Part shown: positions 19,704 to 28,485 of the stretch, in pieces
How the letters are laid out: each line of letters opens with the position of its first letter
Numbering within the stretch: position 1 is the first letter of the stretch
From: JAHJQQ01 sp963737555
Lineage (GTDB): Bacteria; Pseudomonadota; Gammaproteobacteria; Thiohalobacterales; Thiohalobacteraceae
Direction: 5' to 3'
Assembly (NCBI GenBank): GCA_963737555.1
Contig: CAVTTB010000002.1
Coordinates: 1 to 64,000 of the forward strand
Length of the DNA stretch: 64,000 bases
Made by a program: the position numbers and the translations under genes
The notes under the pieces: model-generated
Database searches by the model: none
Told to the model about the DNA's origin: nothing
Seen by the model: the letters and a program-made list of their open reading frames with translations, nothing else

Positions 19704-19816
19704 AACTCGAAGTACTCCCAAAAAACGCAAAATCGCGAAGCCCGGCTTCAGAAGCCGCGTATTGTAGCCGTGCTCAGTTATCTGAACAAGGCTGGTGGTC
19801 GTCTAGCCGCCGATCA

Positions 19817-20740
19817 TCATCCGGCCCCAATCATCATTCGTTTGGGCGCTACCCGGCCATCGTCAAGAATCTGGCCCATACCCAGAAAGCACTGATCGGG
19901 GGCATACAGCCGCACCCAGCCGCTGGTCGGGGCGTGCGGCACGACCACCGCCTGGCCCTGCTTGAGATAAAAGGCCGCGTCCGGCGACAGGCGCACCTCC
20001 GGCCACTGCAGCAGGGCGCTCTCGGTGGGGCAGATATGGGCGTCCAACGCGGCAAAATCCGCGGCCTCGGCCAACTCTTTGAGGCTATCCAGGGTGACCA
20101 TGCCGGTCGCGTCATAGGGGCCGACGCCCAGACGCCGCAACTGGGTGACATGCGCACCGCAGCCCAGCACCTCGCCGATATCCTCGGCCAGGGTCCGGAC
20201 ATAGGTGCCCTTGGTACAGCGCACGTCGATGTCGAAATAGGGCAGTTCCAGGCCCGTCAAGGTCAGCGAATGGATGACGATCCGGCGCGGTTCGCGCGCG
20301 ACTTCGACACCTTGCCGCGCCAGGGCGTACAAACGCTGGCCCTGATGCTTGACCGCTGAGTACATGGGTGGGATCTGCTCGATCTCACCGCGGAAGCGTT
20401 CGAACACCGCTTCCAGACGTTCCGCATCGATGCCTTCCACCGGCCGATGCTCGATGACCTCGCCTTCGGCATCGCCGGTGGTGGTCTTCTCGCCGAGTTT
20501 GCAGCGCACCTGATAATGCTTGTCGGCGTCCAGCAAAAAGCCCGAGGCCTTGGTCGCCTCGCCGAAACAGATCGGCAATAAACCCGTGGCCAGTGGATCG
20601 AGGCTGCCGGTGTGCCCCGCCTTGTTGGCATTGAACAGGCGTTTGACGATTTGCAGCGCCAGATTGGAACTCATCTCGAGTGGCTTATCCAACAGCAGCA
20701 CACCGTTGACGTTTCTACCTTTGGGACGACGTCGTGACAT
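19817..20740 (-). CDS. truB: tRNA pseudouridine-55 synthase
   Basis: Makes pseudouridine at position 55 in the T-loop of tRNAs. 307 residues. The catalytic aspartate is D48 in GHTGSLDPLATGLLP. Also present are the KxY-type segment IPPMYSAVKHQGQRLY and CTKGTYVRTLAEDIG. The C-terminal PUA-like extension is intact (APTSGWVRLYAPDQCFLGMG). It sits 67 bases downstream of rbfA in the nusA operon. Confidence 0.98.
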   Translation of the reverse strand: MSRRRPKGRNVNGVLLLDKPLEMSSNLALQIVKRLFNANKAGHTGSLDPLATGLLPICFGEATKASGFLLDADKHYQVRCKLGEKTTTGDAEGEVIEHRPVEGIDAERLEAVFERFRGEIEQIPPMYSAVKHQGQRLYALARQGVEVAREPRRIVIHSLTLTGLELPYFDIDVRCTKGTYVRTLAEDIGEVLGCGAHVTQLRRLGVGPYDATGMVTLDSLKELAEAADFAALDAHICPTESALLQWPEVRLSPDAAFYLKQGQAVVVPHAPTSGWVRLYAPDQCFLGMGQILDDGRVAPKRMMIGAG

Positions 20741-20807
20741 CTTTGACAGGAAACCTATAACGCAAAGCGCACTCGGCGCGTGAAGGGGAACTCGGAAAGT
20801 CTACGTC

Positions 20808-21176
20808 TCAATCGTCGTCGTGGTGGTCGGAGGCAACTGCCGCATCGATGAGCGCGCTCAAACGCGTGCCGTGCTCGATGGATTCATCGTAAACAAAACG
20901 CAATTGCGGGACGGTGCGCGTGAGCATGCGTTGACCCAATCCGTGCCGCAGAAAACCGGCGGCACTGGCCAAGGCGGTCATCGTATCGCGGCGCGCCTTC
21001 TCGTCACCCAACACAGTCACGAACACCTTGGCATGCGCCAGATCGCGAGTAACCTCAACAGCGGAGACCGTCACCATGCCCACGCGCGGATCCTTGACAC
21101 CATCGCGGATCAGGGCGGCCAACTCACGCTGCATCTGTTCACCGATGCGGCGGGTACGGGGGAAATCACGGGGCAT
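20808..21176 (-). CDS. rbfA: 30S ribosome-binding factor RbfA
   Basis: Small KH-like protein that helps mature the 16S rRNA 5' end and is needed for cold adaptation. 122 residues, starting MPRDFPRTRRIGEQMQREL, with the conserved VRDP-type segment KDPRVGMVTVSAVEVTRDLAHAKVFV and VPQLRFVYDESIEHG. The acidic/His C-terminal tail (DHHDDD) is short. It lies between infB and truB. Confidence 0.97.
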   Translation of the reverse strand: MPRDFPRTRRIGEQMQRELAALIRDGVKDPRVGMVTVSAVEVTRDLAHAKVFVTVLGDEKARRDTMTALASAAGFLRHGLGQRMLTRTVPQLRFVYDESIEHGTRLSALIDAAVASDHHDDD

Positions 21177-21241
21177 GCGTATAAACCTCGGTTGCCGCTA
21201 CCGCAGAATGCTGCGGCGGTAGCGGCACACTGACGGCGCGA

Positions 21242-23825
21242 TCAGACAGTGCGCGCCACTTCGGTACGTTGGAAGACTTCGATCTGGTCACGCGGTTGAA
21301 TGTCATTGTAGTTCTTCACACCAATACCGCACTCGGTACCGGCGCGCACTTCGTTGACATCATCTTTGTGGCGACGCAGGGATTCGAGTTCACCCTCGAA
21401 CACCACCACGTTGTTGCGCAGCACGCGGATCGGTGCGCTGCGGCGCACAGAGCCATCGACGACCATACAGCCAGCGATGGCACCGAACTTGGAAGAACGG
21501 AATACATCGCGCACCTCGGCCAGACCGATGATTTCTTCTCTGATCTCCGGCGACAACATGCCGTTGATGGCCTTTTTGACCTCGTCGATGACGTCGTAGA
21601 TCACACTGTAATAGTGCAGATCGACGCCTTGATCTTCGACCAAGCGGCGTGCAGTGGCATCCGCGCGCACGTTAAAGCCAACCATAATGGCCTTAGACGC
21701 CACGGCCAGATTGACGTCGGATTCGTTGATACCACCGACACCGCCGGCGATCACACGCACGCGCACATCGTCGCTGGACAGCTTGGTCAAGGAGTCGCGT
21801 AGCGCTTCAAGACTGCCTTGCACATCGGCCTTGATCACCAGGTTAAGATCGGCGGTCACACCACCACCTTCGCCCAAGTGAGCAAACACATCTTCCAGGC
21901 GTACCTGCGATTGTTTAGCCAGCTTCACATCGCGGAACTTGCCTTGGCGGAACAGCGCCACTTCGCGCGCTTTGCGCTCGTCGGTCACCACCACCACGTC
22001 GTCACCGGCATTCGGCGTGCCCGACAGCCCCAGCACCACGACTGGCATGACCGGCCCGGCTTCCTGAATCGGCTTGCCGGCCTCGTCAAACATGGCGCGC
22101 ACACGGCCCCATTCCTGGCCGCTCAAAATCACGTCGCCCTTCTTGAGCACGCCGTTGCGCACCAGCACCGTCGCCACCGGACCGCGACCGCGATCCAAGC
22201 TGGATTCGATAATCACGCCGTTGGCCGGGCAATCCATGACTGCCGTCAACTCCAACACCTCGGCCTGCAACAGAATGGACTCCAGCAGATCGTCGATGCC
22301 CGCGCCGGTCTTGGCCGACACCGGAACAAACTGGGTATCACCGCCCCAGTCTTCGGGAATCACTGCATGCTTGACCAATTCATTCTTGACCCGATCGATA
22401 TCCGCTTCAGGCTTGTCGATTTTGTTGATCGCCACGACGATGGGCACGCCGGCCGCTTTGGCATGCACGAATCGCCTCTTCGGTCTGCGGCATCACACCG
22501 TCGTCGGCCGCCACCACCAAGATCACGATGTCGGTGGTCTGCGCGCCGCGGGCACGCATGGCGGTAAACGCCGCATGTCCGGGCGTATCCAGGAAGGTGA
22601 TCATGCCGCGCGGTGTTTCGACGTGGTACGCGCCGATATGTTGCGTGATGCCACCCGCTTCGCCCGCGGCGACCTTGGCGCGCCGAATGTAATCCAGCAA
22701 CGAAGTCTTACCATGATCGACGTGACCCATGATGGTGACCACCGGCGGGCGCGTCACCCGTTCGCCTTGATGGGCCTCATCGGCCAAAGCCACCTGGTCT
22801 TCGAGTTCGTTCTCTTTGAGCAATTTGACCTTGTGGCCCATGTCCTCGACCAGAATCGAGGCGGTTTCCTGATCCAGCATCTGATTGATGGTGACCATGG
22901 TCCCGGCCTTCATCAGCGCCTTGATCAGATCAACGGCCTTGATGGACATCTTCTGTGCCAGCTCGGCGATAGAGATTGTTTCCGGAATCGCAACTTCGCG
23001 CACCATTGGCGCGGTGGGCCTTTCAAACCCATGTTTGTCCGAAGGAGAAACACTGACACTGCGCCCATGCGAAGTTTTTTTCTTCTTGCGCTTACCAGCC
23101 ATGTCGGCGGAAACATGCAGTTCCTCACGGCCGTAACGGCCACGACGATCATCTGCTGTCTCAGCGGCGCCACGACGGCCTTTACGCGCAGGCGCTGCCG
23201 CCTTCTCTTTCTCCGCCGCTTCTTTTTTGCGCGTTTCTTCCTCAGCCTTCAGACGCGCGGCTTCTTCAGCCAGGTGTTTTTCGATATTGGCAACGCGTGC
23301 CGCATCTTCATCGGCCTTCAACCGCGCAGCTTCTTCACGCGAACGCTGTTCTTCCAAATCGCGCTCGGCTTTAGTGGCCTCATCGACACTGCGGCGCGCG
23401 TCTTCGGCTTCGCGCAGGCTCGCCTCGGCCTGATCGCGCACGGCACGCTCGGCGGCCTCTTCTTCAATACGCTTCTGCTCATCGGTAACCACCGAGCTGC
23501 GTTTCACGTAAGTACGCTTGCGCCGCACCTCGACCGCGACGGTCTTGGTCCCGGCAGTACGCCCGGTACCGGTCTGAACTTTGATCTCGCTGTGAGTCTT
23601 GCGCTTGAGCGTGATCTTCTTCGGCTCGGCAACGGTCAGCACCGCATCATCCTGCTGCTTGCCGTGGCTTTTACGCAAAAAAGACAGCAATTCCAGCTTT
23701 TCTTCGTCATTGATGGTTTCATCCGCGTGCGATTTACTCAGCCCGGCATCACCCAGCTGCGCCATCAGGCGATCAACCGGAATACCGACTACATCCGCGA
23801 ATTGTTTAACCGTAACTTCCGACAT
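21242..23825 (-). CDS. infB: Translation initiation factor IF-2 (one frameshift)
   Basis: Essential GTPase that places initiator tRNA on the 30S subunit. Start ATG 23825 has CAGGAG upstream. The N-terminal IF2 domain (TVKQFADVVGIPVDRLMAQL) leads into a long Lys/Glu/Ala-rich helical linker. The G domain has GHVDHGKTS, DTPGHAAF and NKID. Near 22465 one extra base splits the gene: QTEEAIR continues as HAKAAGVPIVVAINKID in the next frame. The span is one base longer than a multiple of three, which fits a single insertion and gives about 860 residues. IF-2 cannot be lost, so a consensus error is by far the best explanation. Confidence 0.96.
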
Positions 23826-23847
23826 TATTTCTCAGCTCCTGAAGGAA

Positions 23848-25350
23848 TCAGCCCTGCTGTTCCTCGGCAAACCAAGGTGCGCGCGCAGCCATAATCAACG
23901 CTGCGGCACGTCCCTCGTCCATACCTTCGATATCCATCAATTCATCGACGGCCAGTTCGGCAAGATCTTCTTGTGTGACTACACCACGCCCAGTCAGCGT
24001 GAAGGCCAGCTCACGATCCATGCCTTCGAGATTGAGCAGATCTTCGGCCGGCTCGTTCTCACCCATGGCCTCTTCACTGACGATGGCGCGGGTCAATAAC
24101 ACATCGCGGGCACGACCACGCAATTCCTCGACCATGTCCTCGTCGAATTCCTCAACCTGCAAGAGTTCGGCGGACGGCACGTAGGCGATTTCTTCGATGC
24201 TGGAGAAACCTTCCTGCACCAGAATCACCGCGATCTCCTCGTCGACATCGAGTTGATCCATGAACATCTGCTGCGACGTCTGCGTCTCGGCCTCGCTCTT
24301 CTGCTCGGCCTCTTTCTCGGTCATGACGTTGAGATTCCAACCGGTCAGCTGACTGGCCAGACGCACGTTCTGACCGCCGCGGCCGATCGCCTGCGAGAGC
24401 AGTTCCTCGGATATCGCCAGATCCATGCTGTGCTCGTCCTCGTCAACGACGATGGACATCACCTCGGCCGGCGACATGGCATTGATGACGAACTGCGCGG
24501 GATTGTCGTCCCACAGAATGATATCGATGCGCTCACCCGCCAATTCATTGGACACGGCCTGCACGCGCGAGCCGCGCATGCCGACGCAGGCGCCGACCGG
24601 GTCGATACGCTGGTCGTGGGATTTCACGGCAATCTTGGCGCGCATGCCCGGATCGCGGGCGGCACCCAGAATCGAGATCAAACCCTGGCCAATCTCCGGC
24701 ACCTCGATCTTGAACAACTCGATCAGGAATTCCGGCGCGACGCGGCTGACGAACAGCTGCGGACCGCGCGGTTCCGAGCGCACTTCTTTCAGATAGCCAC
24801 GCAGGCGATCGCCCGCACGCACCGACTCGCGCGGGATCATGTCCTCGCGGGCAACCAGCGCCTCGGCATTGCCGCCCAGATCCAGATAGACATTGCCGCG
24901 CTCGACACGCTTGACCATGCCGGTCACCAATTCGCCCTTGCGCTCGCGGTAGGCCTCGACGACCTGCTCACGCTCGGCCTCGCGCACCTTCTGCACAATG
25001 ACCTGCTTGGCGGTCTGCGCGGCGATGCGACCGAAGACTTCCGATTCCATCGGCTCTTCGATGTACTCACCGATTGCGACACCGGGCTGTAATTGCTGGG
25101 CACGGGCGTACAACACCTGGCGCTCCGGCGATTCGAAGTTCTCGTCCTCGTCGTCGACGACCTGCCAGCGGCGGAACGTTTCGTAATCGCCCGTCTGGCG
25201 ATTGATGTTCACGCGCGTGTCGATCTCGCCACCATGGCGCTTTTTGGTCGCCGAGGCCAAAGCCGCCTCGATAGCCTGGAAGATGACTTCCTTATCGACG
25301 CCCTTCTCGTTGGATACGGCGTCTACCACCAAAAGAATTTCTTTATTCAT
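23848..25350 (-). CDS. nusA: Transcription termination/antitermination factor NusA
   Basis: RNA polymerase-bound factor controlling pausing, termination and antitermination. Start ATG 25350 gives the canonical MNKEILLVVDAVSNEK; a GTG two codons upstream is unlikely. Order of domains: N-terminal polymerase-binding domain, S1 (GELVTGMVKRVERGNVYLDLG), KH1 and KH2 (VGACVGMRGSRVQAVSNEL, SQAIGRGGQNVRLASQL), then two C-terminal acidic repeats (near QEGFSSIEEIAYV and GRGVVTQEDLAEL), as in other Gammaproteobacteria. About 500 residues. It lies 27 bases downstream of rimP. Confidence 0.98.
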   Translation of the reverse strand: MNKEILLVVDAVSNEKGVDKEVIFQAIEAALASATKKRHGGEIDTRVNINRQTGDYETFRRWQVVDDEDENFESPERQVLYARAQQLQPGVAIGEYIEEPMESEVFGRIAAQTAKQVIVQKVREAEREQVVEAYRERKGELVTGMVKRVERGNVYLDLGGNAEALVAREDMIPRESVRAGDRLRGYLKEVRSEPRGPQLFVSRVAPEFLIELFKIEVPEIGQGLISILGAARDPGMRAKIAVKSHDQRIDPVGACVGMRGSRVQAVSNELAGERIDIILWDDNPAQFVINAMSPAEVMSIVVDEDEHSMDLAISEELLSQAIGRGGQNVRLASQLTGWNLNVMTEKEAEQKSEAETQTSQQMFMDQLDVDEEIAVILVQEGFSSIEEIAYVPSAELLQVEEFDEDMVEELRGRARDVLLTRAIVSEEAMGENEPAEDLLNLEGMDRELAFTLTGRGVVTQEDLAELAVDELMDIEGMDEGRAAALIMAARAPWFAEEQQG

Positions 25351-25377
25351 AACCACCCGTCCCCGCGCTCGGAAGCG

Positions 25378-25836
25378 TTAGATATCCGGTACCAGTCGAG
25401 CCTGCTCGATCTGTTCCAGCGGCAAGCTGACCTGCTTCCCGTCCCGCTCCTGAATGACCACCTGTTGTTCCTGCAATCCTTGCAGCAAACCCCGAAAATT
25501 TCGTTGTCCCGCAATGGGGAAACGCATGCGCACCTTAACTTCATGACCGGCATAGCGCTCAAAGTCATGCGCCTGGAACAGCGGCCGATCCAAACCCGGC
25601 GAAGACACCTCCAGGGTGTAATGCCCGGGGACGGGATCTTCCACGTCCAGCAAGCCACTGACCTGATAGCTGACAGCCGAGCAGTCGTCCACCGTTACGC
25701 CATCAGGCCTGTCGATATATACCCGCAGCAAACTTTGTGCGCCGTTGGGACGGTATTCGATACCCACCAACTCGCACCCGAGTGCGGTAACCGCCGGTTC
25801 CAACAAGTCCCGCAGATTGAAGGGATCCTGGCGCAT
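25378..25836 (-). CDS. rimP: Ribosome maturation factor RimP
   Basis: Assembly factor for the 30S subunit, 152 residues, first gene of the nusA-infB operon. Conserved segments include LVGIEYRPNGAQSLLRVYID, the DDCSAVS motif, and VSSPGLDRPLF. Start ATG 25836 has CGGAG seven bases upstream. Between the nearest promoter (25913-25941) and this start is an intrinsic-terminator-like hairpin, so expression may be attenuated. Confidence 0.97.
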   Translation of the reverse strand: MRQDPFNLRDLLEPAVTALGCELVGIEYRPNGAQSLLRVYIDRPDGVTVDDCSAVSYQVSGLLDVEDPVPGHYTLEVSSPGLDRPLFQAHDFERYAGHEVKVRMRFPIAGQRNFRGLLQGLQEQQVVIQERDGKQVSLPLEQIEQARLVPDI

Positions 25837-25853
25837 CTACCCGCTCCGGAAAC

Positions 25854-25875
25854 AAAAAATGGGCCCGAGGCCCAC
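25854..25875 (-). terminator. Terminator-like hairpin in the rimP leader
   Basis: On the minus strand TGGGCC and GGCCCA pair around a TCG loop, followed directly by six T. It lies about 30 bases downstream of the predicted start of transcription and 18 bases before the rimP ATG, so it could act as an attenuator of the whole operon. Confidence 0.7.
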
Positions 25876-25912
25876 TTCGCGTCCTGCACAACCATCCGAC
25901 CTGCGCGTAGGG

Positions 25913-25941
25913 AGTATAGACCGCTCCCCATGAGCTTCCAA
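25913..25941 (-). promoter_or_regulatory. Predicted sigma-70 promoter proximal to rimP
   Basis: TTGGAA at 25936-25941 and TATACT at 25913-25918 (both read on the minus strand) are separated by 17 bases. Transcription would begin near 25906, giving a leader of about 70 bases before rimP. Confidence 0.55.
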
Positions 25942-25985
25942 CACAGAGTCAAGACGTTGCACGCAACTGATGCCCCGCCACCAAC

Positions 25986-26008
25986 AAAAAACCCCGCTAC
26001 CGGGGTTT
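25986..26008 (-). terminator. Intrinsic terminator ending the upstream short transcript
   Basis: Eight-base arms (AAACCCCG and CGGGGTTT) around a four-base loop, with six T on the minus strand. It follows the distal promoter by about 60-80 bases, so the transcript would be very short. Confidence 0.75.
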
Positions 26009-26065
26009 GCTCGCGAGGCACCTCGCAACCACCACACGATCTGAGAGCATCCACCAGTCGCTGGG
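25986..26065 (-). ncRNA. Candidate small RNA or leader transcript upstream of rimP
   Basis: A good promoter (26072-26100) and a good intrinsic terminator (25986-26008), both on the minus strand, bracket about 80 transcribed bases that match no gene I recognise. In many Gammaproteobacteria a tRNA lies upstream of rimP, but I see no tRNA cloverleaf here. The transcript contains a second small hairpin (GCGAGG/CCTCGC) and a 17-codon reading frame (25997-26050) whose stop lies in the terminator loop. It may be a small RNA, a leader-peptide attenuator or a decayed tRNA site. Confidence 0.4.
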
Positions 26066-26071
26066 CCACGC

Positions 26072-26100
26072 ATTATAGGTGGCGAACCGTCCGCTCGCAA
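26072..26100 (-). promoter_or_regulatory. Predicted sigma-70 promoter distal to rimP
   Basis: On the minus strand TTGCGA (26095-26100) and a perfect TATAAT (26072-26077) are separated by 17 bases. The predicted start of transcription is about 26065. The rest of the 374-bp gap between rimP and the plus-strand transpeptidase gene contains nothing else I can support. Confidence 0.6.
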
Positions 26101-26210
26101 CCTTACCTATTGGCAGCGGACCCATAATCACCCCTTGTGGGCCACGGCGTTTTCACGGACTATGCCCACCACGCGCAGTATCCCGATGCGCCTAACACGC
26201 TTTGGTAGCC

Positions 26211-26861
26211 ATGCAGCCTGTACTAATCGATCGCCCGAACACCCCTGATTTTTGCACCCAGCCCTACCCACACCTGACTGGCCCGGGCTGGGTCCGGACC
26301 GCCTTTTTAATCCTGCTGCTACTTTCCACGCTGTTCACCGCCCACCCGTCATGGGGCGATGGCGGCGAAGAAGAGGATATCTGGCTGCAGATCGACACCC
26401 AAGCACTGACCTTGCGGGTCATGCGCGGACAGCAAACGATCAAAACCTACGAGGACATTGCCATCGGGCGCTTCGGCACCACGGCGGACAAACGCCATCT
26501 GGATGGTAAAACCCAGCTCGGTGAATTCCGTATCAGCCTGATCAAAGATCCTTCGTCGTCAGCTTACCGGCGCTTCTTCGGCTTCGATTACCCACAACTG
26601 GACCAGGCCGAGCGCGCACTAAAAAAAGGCGATTTGTCATTGGATGAGTTCAAGGCTATCCACAGCGCCGTGCGCGCGCACCGTACACCGCCGCAAAACA
26701 CCGCACTCGGCGGACACCTCGGTATTCACGGTATTGGTGCGGGCGATCCTAAGGTCCATGAATCCTATAATTGGACCAAAGGCTGCATCGCCCTGACCAA
26801 TGCCCAGATCGACGAATTGGCCCAGTGGGCACACTTAGGTGTCCGTGTGGTTATTTATTGA
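26211..26861 (+). CDS. YkuD-type L,D-transpeptidase family protein
   Basis: 216 residues, predicted periplasmic or inner-membrane anchored. A hydrophobic segment, about residues 28-43 (TAFLILLLLSTLFTA), acts as signal or anchor. The YkuD domain follows and carries the active-site pair His173 (LGIHGIG) and Cys192 (WTKGCIALT). The family forms 3-3 peptidoglycan cross-links, attaches lipoproteins to peptidoglycan or, in relatives, removes them; which applies here cannot be told. The start is ATG 26211; a TTG three codons upstream is possible. It lies directly upstream of an Lpp/OprI-like lipoprotein, a plausible substrate. Confidence 0.85.
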   Translation: MQPVLIDRPNTPDFCTQPYPHLTGPGWVRTAFLILLLLSTLFTAHPSWGDGGEEEDIWLQIDTQALTLRVMRGQQTIKTYEDIAIGRFGTTADKRHLDGKTQLGEFRISLIKDPSSSAYRRFFGFDYPQLDQAERALKKGDLSLDEFKAIHSAVRAHRTPPQNTALGGHLGIHGIGAGDPKVHESYNWTKGCIALTNAQIDELAQWAHLGVRVVIY

Positions 26862-26886
26862 CGCCAGCCACTTGCGTTTTTATCAA
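26858..26886 (+). promoter_or_regulatory. Predicted promoter of the alanine-zipper lipoprotein gene
   Basis: TTGACG at 26858-26863 and TATCAA at 26881-26886 are spaced by 17 bases. The -35 box overlaps the stop codon of the upstream transpeptidase. A small inverted repeat (ACGAGG/CCTCGT, 26890-26909) lies in the predicted leader. Confidence 0.5.
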
Positions 26887-26970
26887 GAGACGAGGAAAAT
26901 TCACCTCGTTTTCAAGGCACAACGGGATTTGCCTTCCCAGTTTCATCCAATCAAGAATCGAGGACTCACC

Positions 26971-27231
26971 ATGAATATCAAAACTGTTGCCGCGAGCGCT
27001 GCCCTAATCGCCCTTTTCGGTCTGACCGGTTGCGCCAGCACCTCTGACGTCCAGAGCCTGAAAGACCAGGTTGCCCAAGCCCAGAGCACCGCCGACAGCG
27101 CCGCTAAGGATGCTGCCGATGCCAAAGCTGCGGCCGCTGCTGCTCAGATGACCGCCGACGAAGCCAAGGCCCAGGCCATGGAAACCGACGACAAGCTGAA
27201 CCGCATGTTCAAGAAGTCGATGTACAAGTAA
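26971..27231 (+). CDS. Lpp/OprI-like alanine-zipper outer membrane lipoprotein
   Basis: 86 residues. A lipoprotein signal peptide ends in the lipobox LTGC, so the mature protein starts at the lipidated Cys. The rest is an Ala-rich heptad coiled coil (SLKDQVAQAQSTADSAAKD) like OprI of Pseudomonas and Lpp of Escherichia, and the protein ends in Met-Tyr-Lys. In Lpp the C-terminal Lys is joined to peptidoglycan by YkuD transpeptidases; two such genes flank this one, which suggests the same fate. Start ATG 26971 has GAGGA seven bases upstream, and a strong terminator follows the stop. Confidence 0.9.
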   Translation: MNIKTVAASAALIALFGLTGCASTSDVQSLKDQVAQAQSTADSAAKDAADAKAAAAAAQMTADEAKAQAMETDDKLNRMFKKSMYK

Positions 27232-27256
27232 GATCTCACGATCTGCTGTAATGCAA

Positions 27257-27287
27257 ACGGGGCCGCAAAAGCGGCCCCGTTTTTTTA
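27257..27287 (+). terminator. Intrinsic terminator after the lipoprotein gene
   Basis: A 10-bp GC-rich stem (ACGGGGCCGC / GCGGCCCCGT) with loop AAAA is followed by seven T. It begins 26 bases after the stop codon. Confidence 0.92.
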
Positions 27288-27326
27288 TGCCTGTTGTTCC
27301 GTGCCGGTTGTTGCAACCCGATAGAA

Positions 27327-28337
27327 TTATTGATGCACAACCGTCGTGCCGTTCGATGTTGATTCAACTGCCGCCGCATCCGCTTCCAGAATAGCGTTAC
27401 GCGATATCGCCACCGGCATACCCGTTTGCTGCTGCACCGCTTCACTGATCGCGCGACCACTCACCGGCGTGCGACGTTTCATCAATTCTTTATCCAGCAC
27501 ATCCAGCGCAATATTCATCAGCGTATTTTTTCGTGCAAGATCTTCTTCCAGCGGCGGATGCACTTCCATGTAGAGCACACCTCCAACCCAACCCACTTTC
27601 ACCGGTTGATTAACGATGTGCACGGGCGTGCCGACGGCGACTTCGTGGAAGACCGTTTCACTGTCTTCCGGGTACAGGCGCAGGCAACCGTGCGTCACGC
27701 GCATACCGATGCCCCAAGGCTTATCGGTGCCATGGATCAAATAGCCTGGAACGCTCAGACGCAATGCAAATTGACCCAGCGGGTTTTTCGGCCCCGGCGG
27801 CACCACTTCAGGCAGTATCTCACCGCGCGCAGCCGCTTCCGCACGAATCGATTTCGGCGGGCGCCAAGCCGGATCTTTAATCTTGGAGGCCACATGCGCC
27901 TTGCCCATGGGCGTCGACCAATCCATGCGTCCCACACTGACCGGGTAAGTTTTTAGAACCGGTGGCTGACCGCGCTTGGTGGCTGGGAAATAATAGATGC
28001 GCATCTCCGGCACATTGAGCACCAGCCCGGTACGCTCGGCATCCGGAAGAATGTAGCGCGTGGGCAAGATAACCGGCTTACCGGCGCCCGGCAGCCATTT
28101 GTCTACCGTTGGGTTGGCGATCATGATCTCGTCATGACCCAGATGAGAGCGGCGTGCGATGTCGAGCAGCGTATCTTCGTACAGCGCATTGATGACCCGT
28201 GCCTGACCGACCAGGTCCACATCAGCAGGAGGCAGGGGCAGCGTCTCTGCCAAAGACGAACGCCCGACGAAACAGGCCAAGAAAGCCAAGGTCGGCACAA
28301 GCGTGGAACGGCGGGACAGGAACAAACAGGACATCAT
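27327..28337 (-). CDS. ErfK/YbiS-type L,D-transpeptidase
   Basis: 336 residues with an N-terminal signal peptide (TLAFLACFVGRSSLA). A LysM-like segment follows (YEDTLLDIARRSHLGHDEIMIANP), then the YkuD domain with His in LIHGTDKPWGIG and the catalytic motif VTHGCLRLYPED. In E. coli the ErfK/YcfS/YbiS enzymes link Lpp to peptidoglycan and YnhG-type members form 3-3 cross-links. This one converges on the alanine-zipper lipoprotein gene, its likely substrate. Two consecutive ATG codons occur at the start; either could be used. Confidence 0.9.
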   Translation of the reverse strand: MMSCLFLSRRSTLVPTLAFLACFVGRSSLAETLPLPPADVDLVGQARVINALYEDTLLDIARRSHLGHDEIMIANPTVDKWLPGAGKPVILPTRYILPDAERTGLVLNVPEMRIYYFPATKRGQPPVLKTYPVSVGRMDWSTPMGKAHVASKIKDPAWRPPKSIRAEAAARGEILPEVVPPGPKNPLGQFALRLSVPGYLIHGTDKPWGIGMRVTHGCLRLYPEDSETVFHEVAVGTPVHIVNQPVKVGWVGGVLYMEVHPPLEEDLARKNTLMNIALDVLDKELMKRRTPVSGRAISEAVQQQTGMPVAISRNAILEADAAAVESTSNGTTVVHQ

Positions 28338-28485
28338 GAGTCGGGATCTCGGAAAGTTACTACCGGCTATGCCACCGGCATAGCCACGGCCACCATTCTA
28401 CGGCATCGGCGCACGGGATAAAAACTATACCCCCTGGCAGTCTGCGGATTTCTTCGGGGAGTAATCTCATCTATTATCGTGCGCA

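Noticed and set aside
22074..23894. 606-codon plus-strand frame opposite infB and its frameshift
   Set aside because: Antisense to infB; low-complexity product rich in Phe/Arg/His with no domain.
25837..26210. tRNA gene upstream of rimP, as expected by synteny
   Set aside because: Looked for a T-loop, anticodon stem and CCA end on both strands; none found, so only a short transcript of unknown type is proposed.
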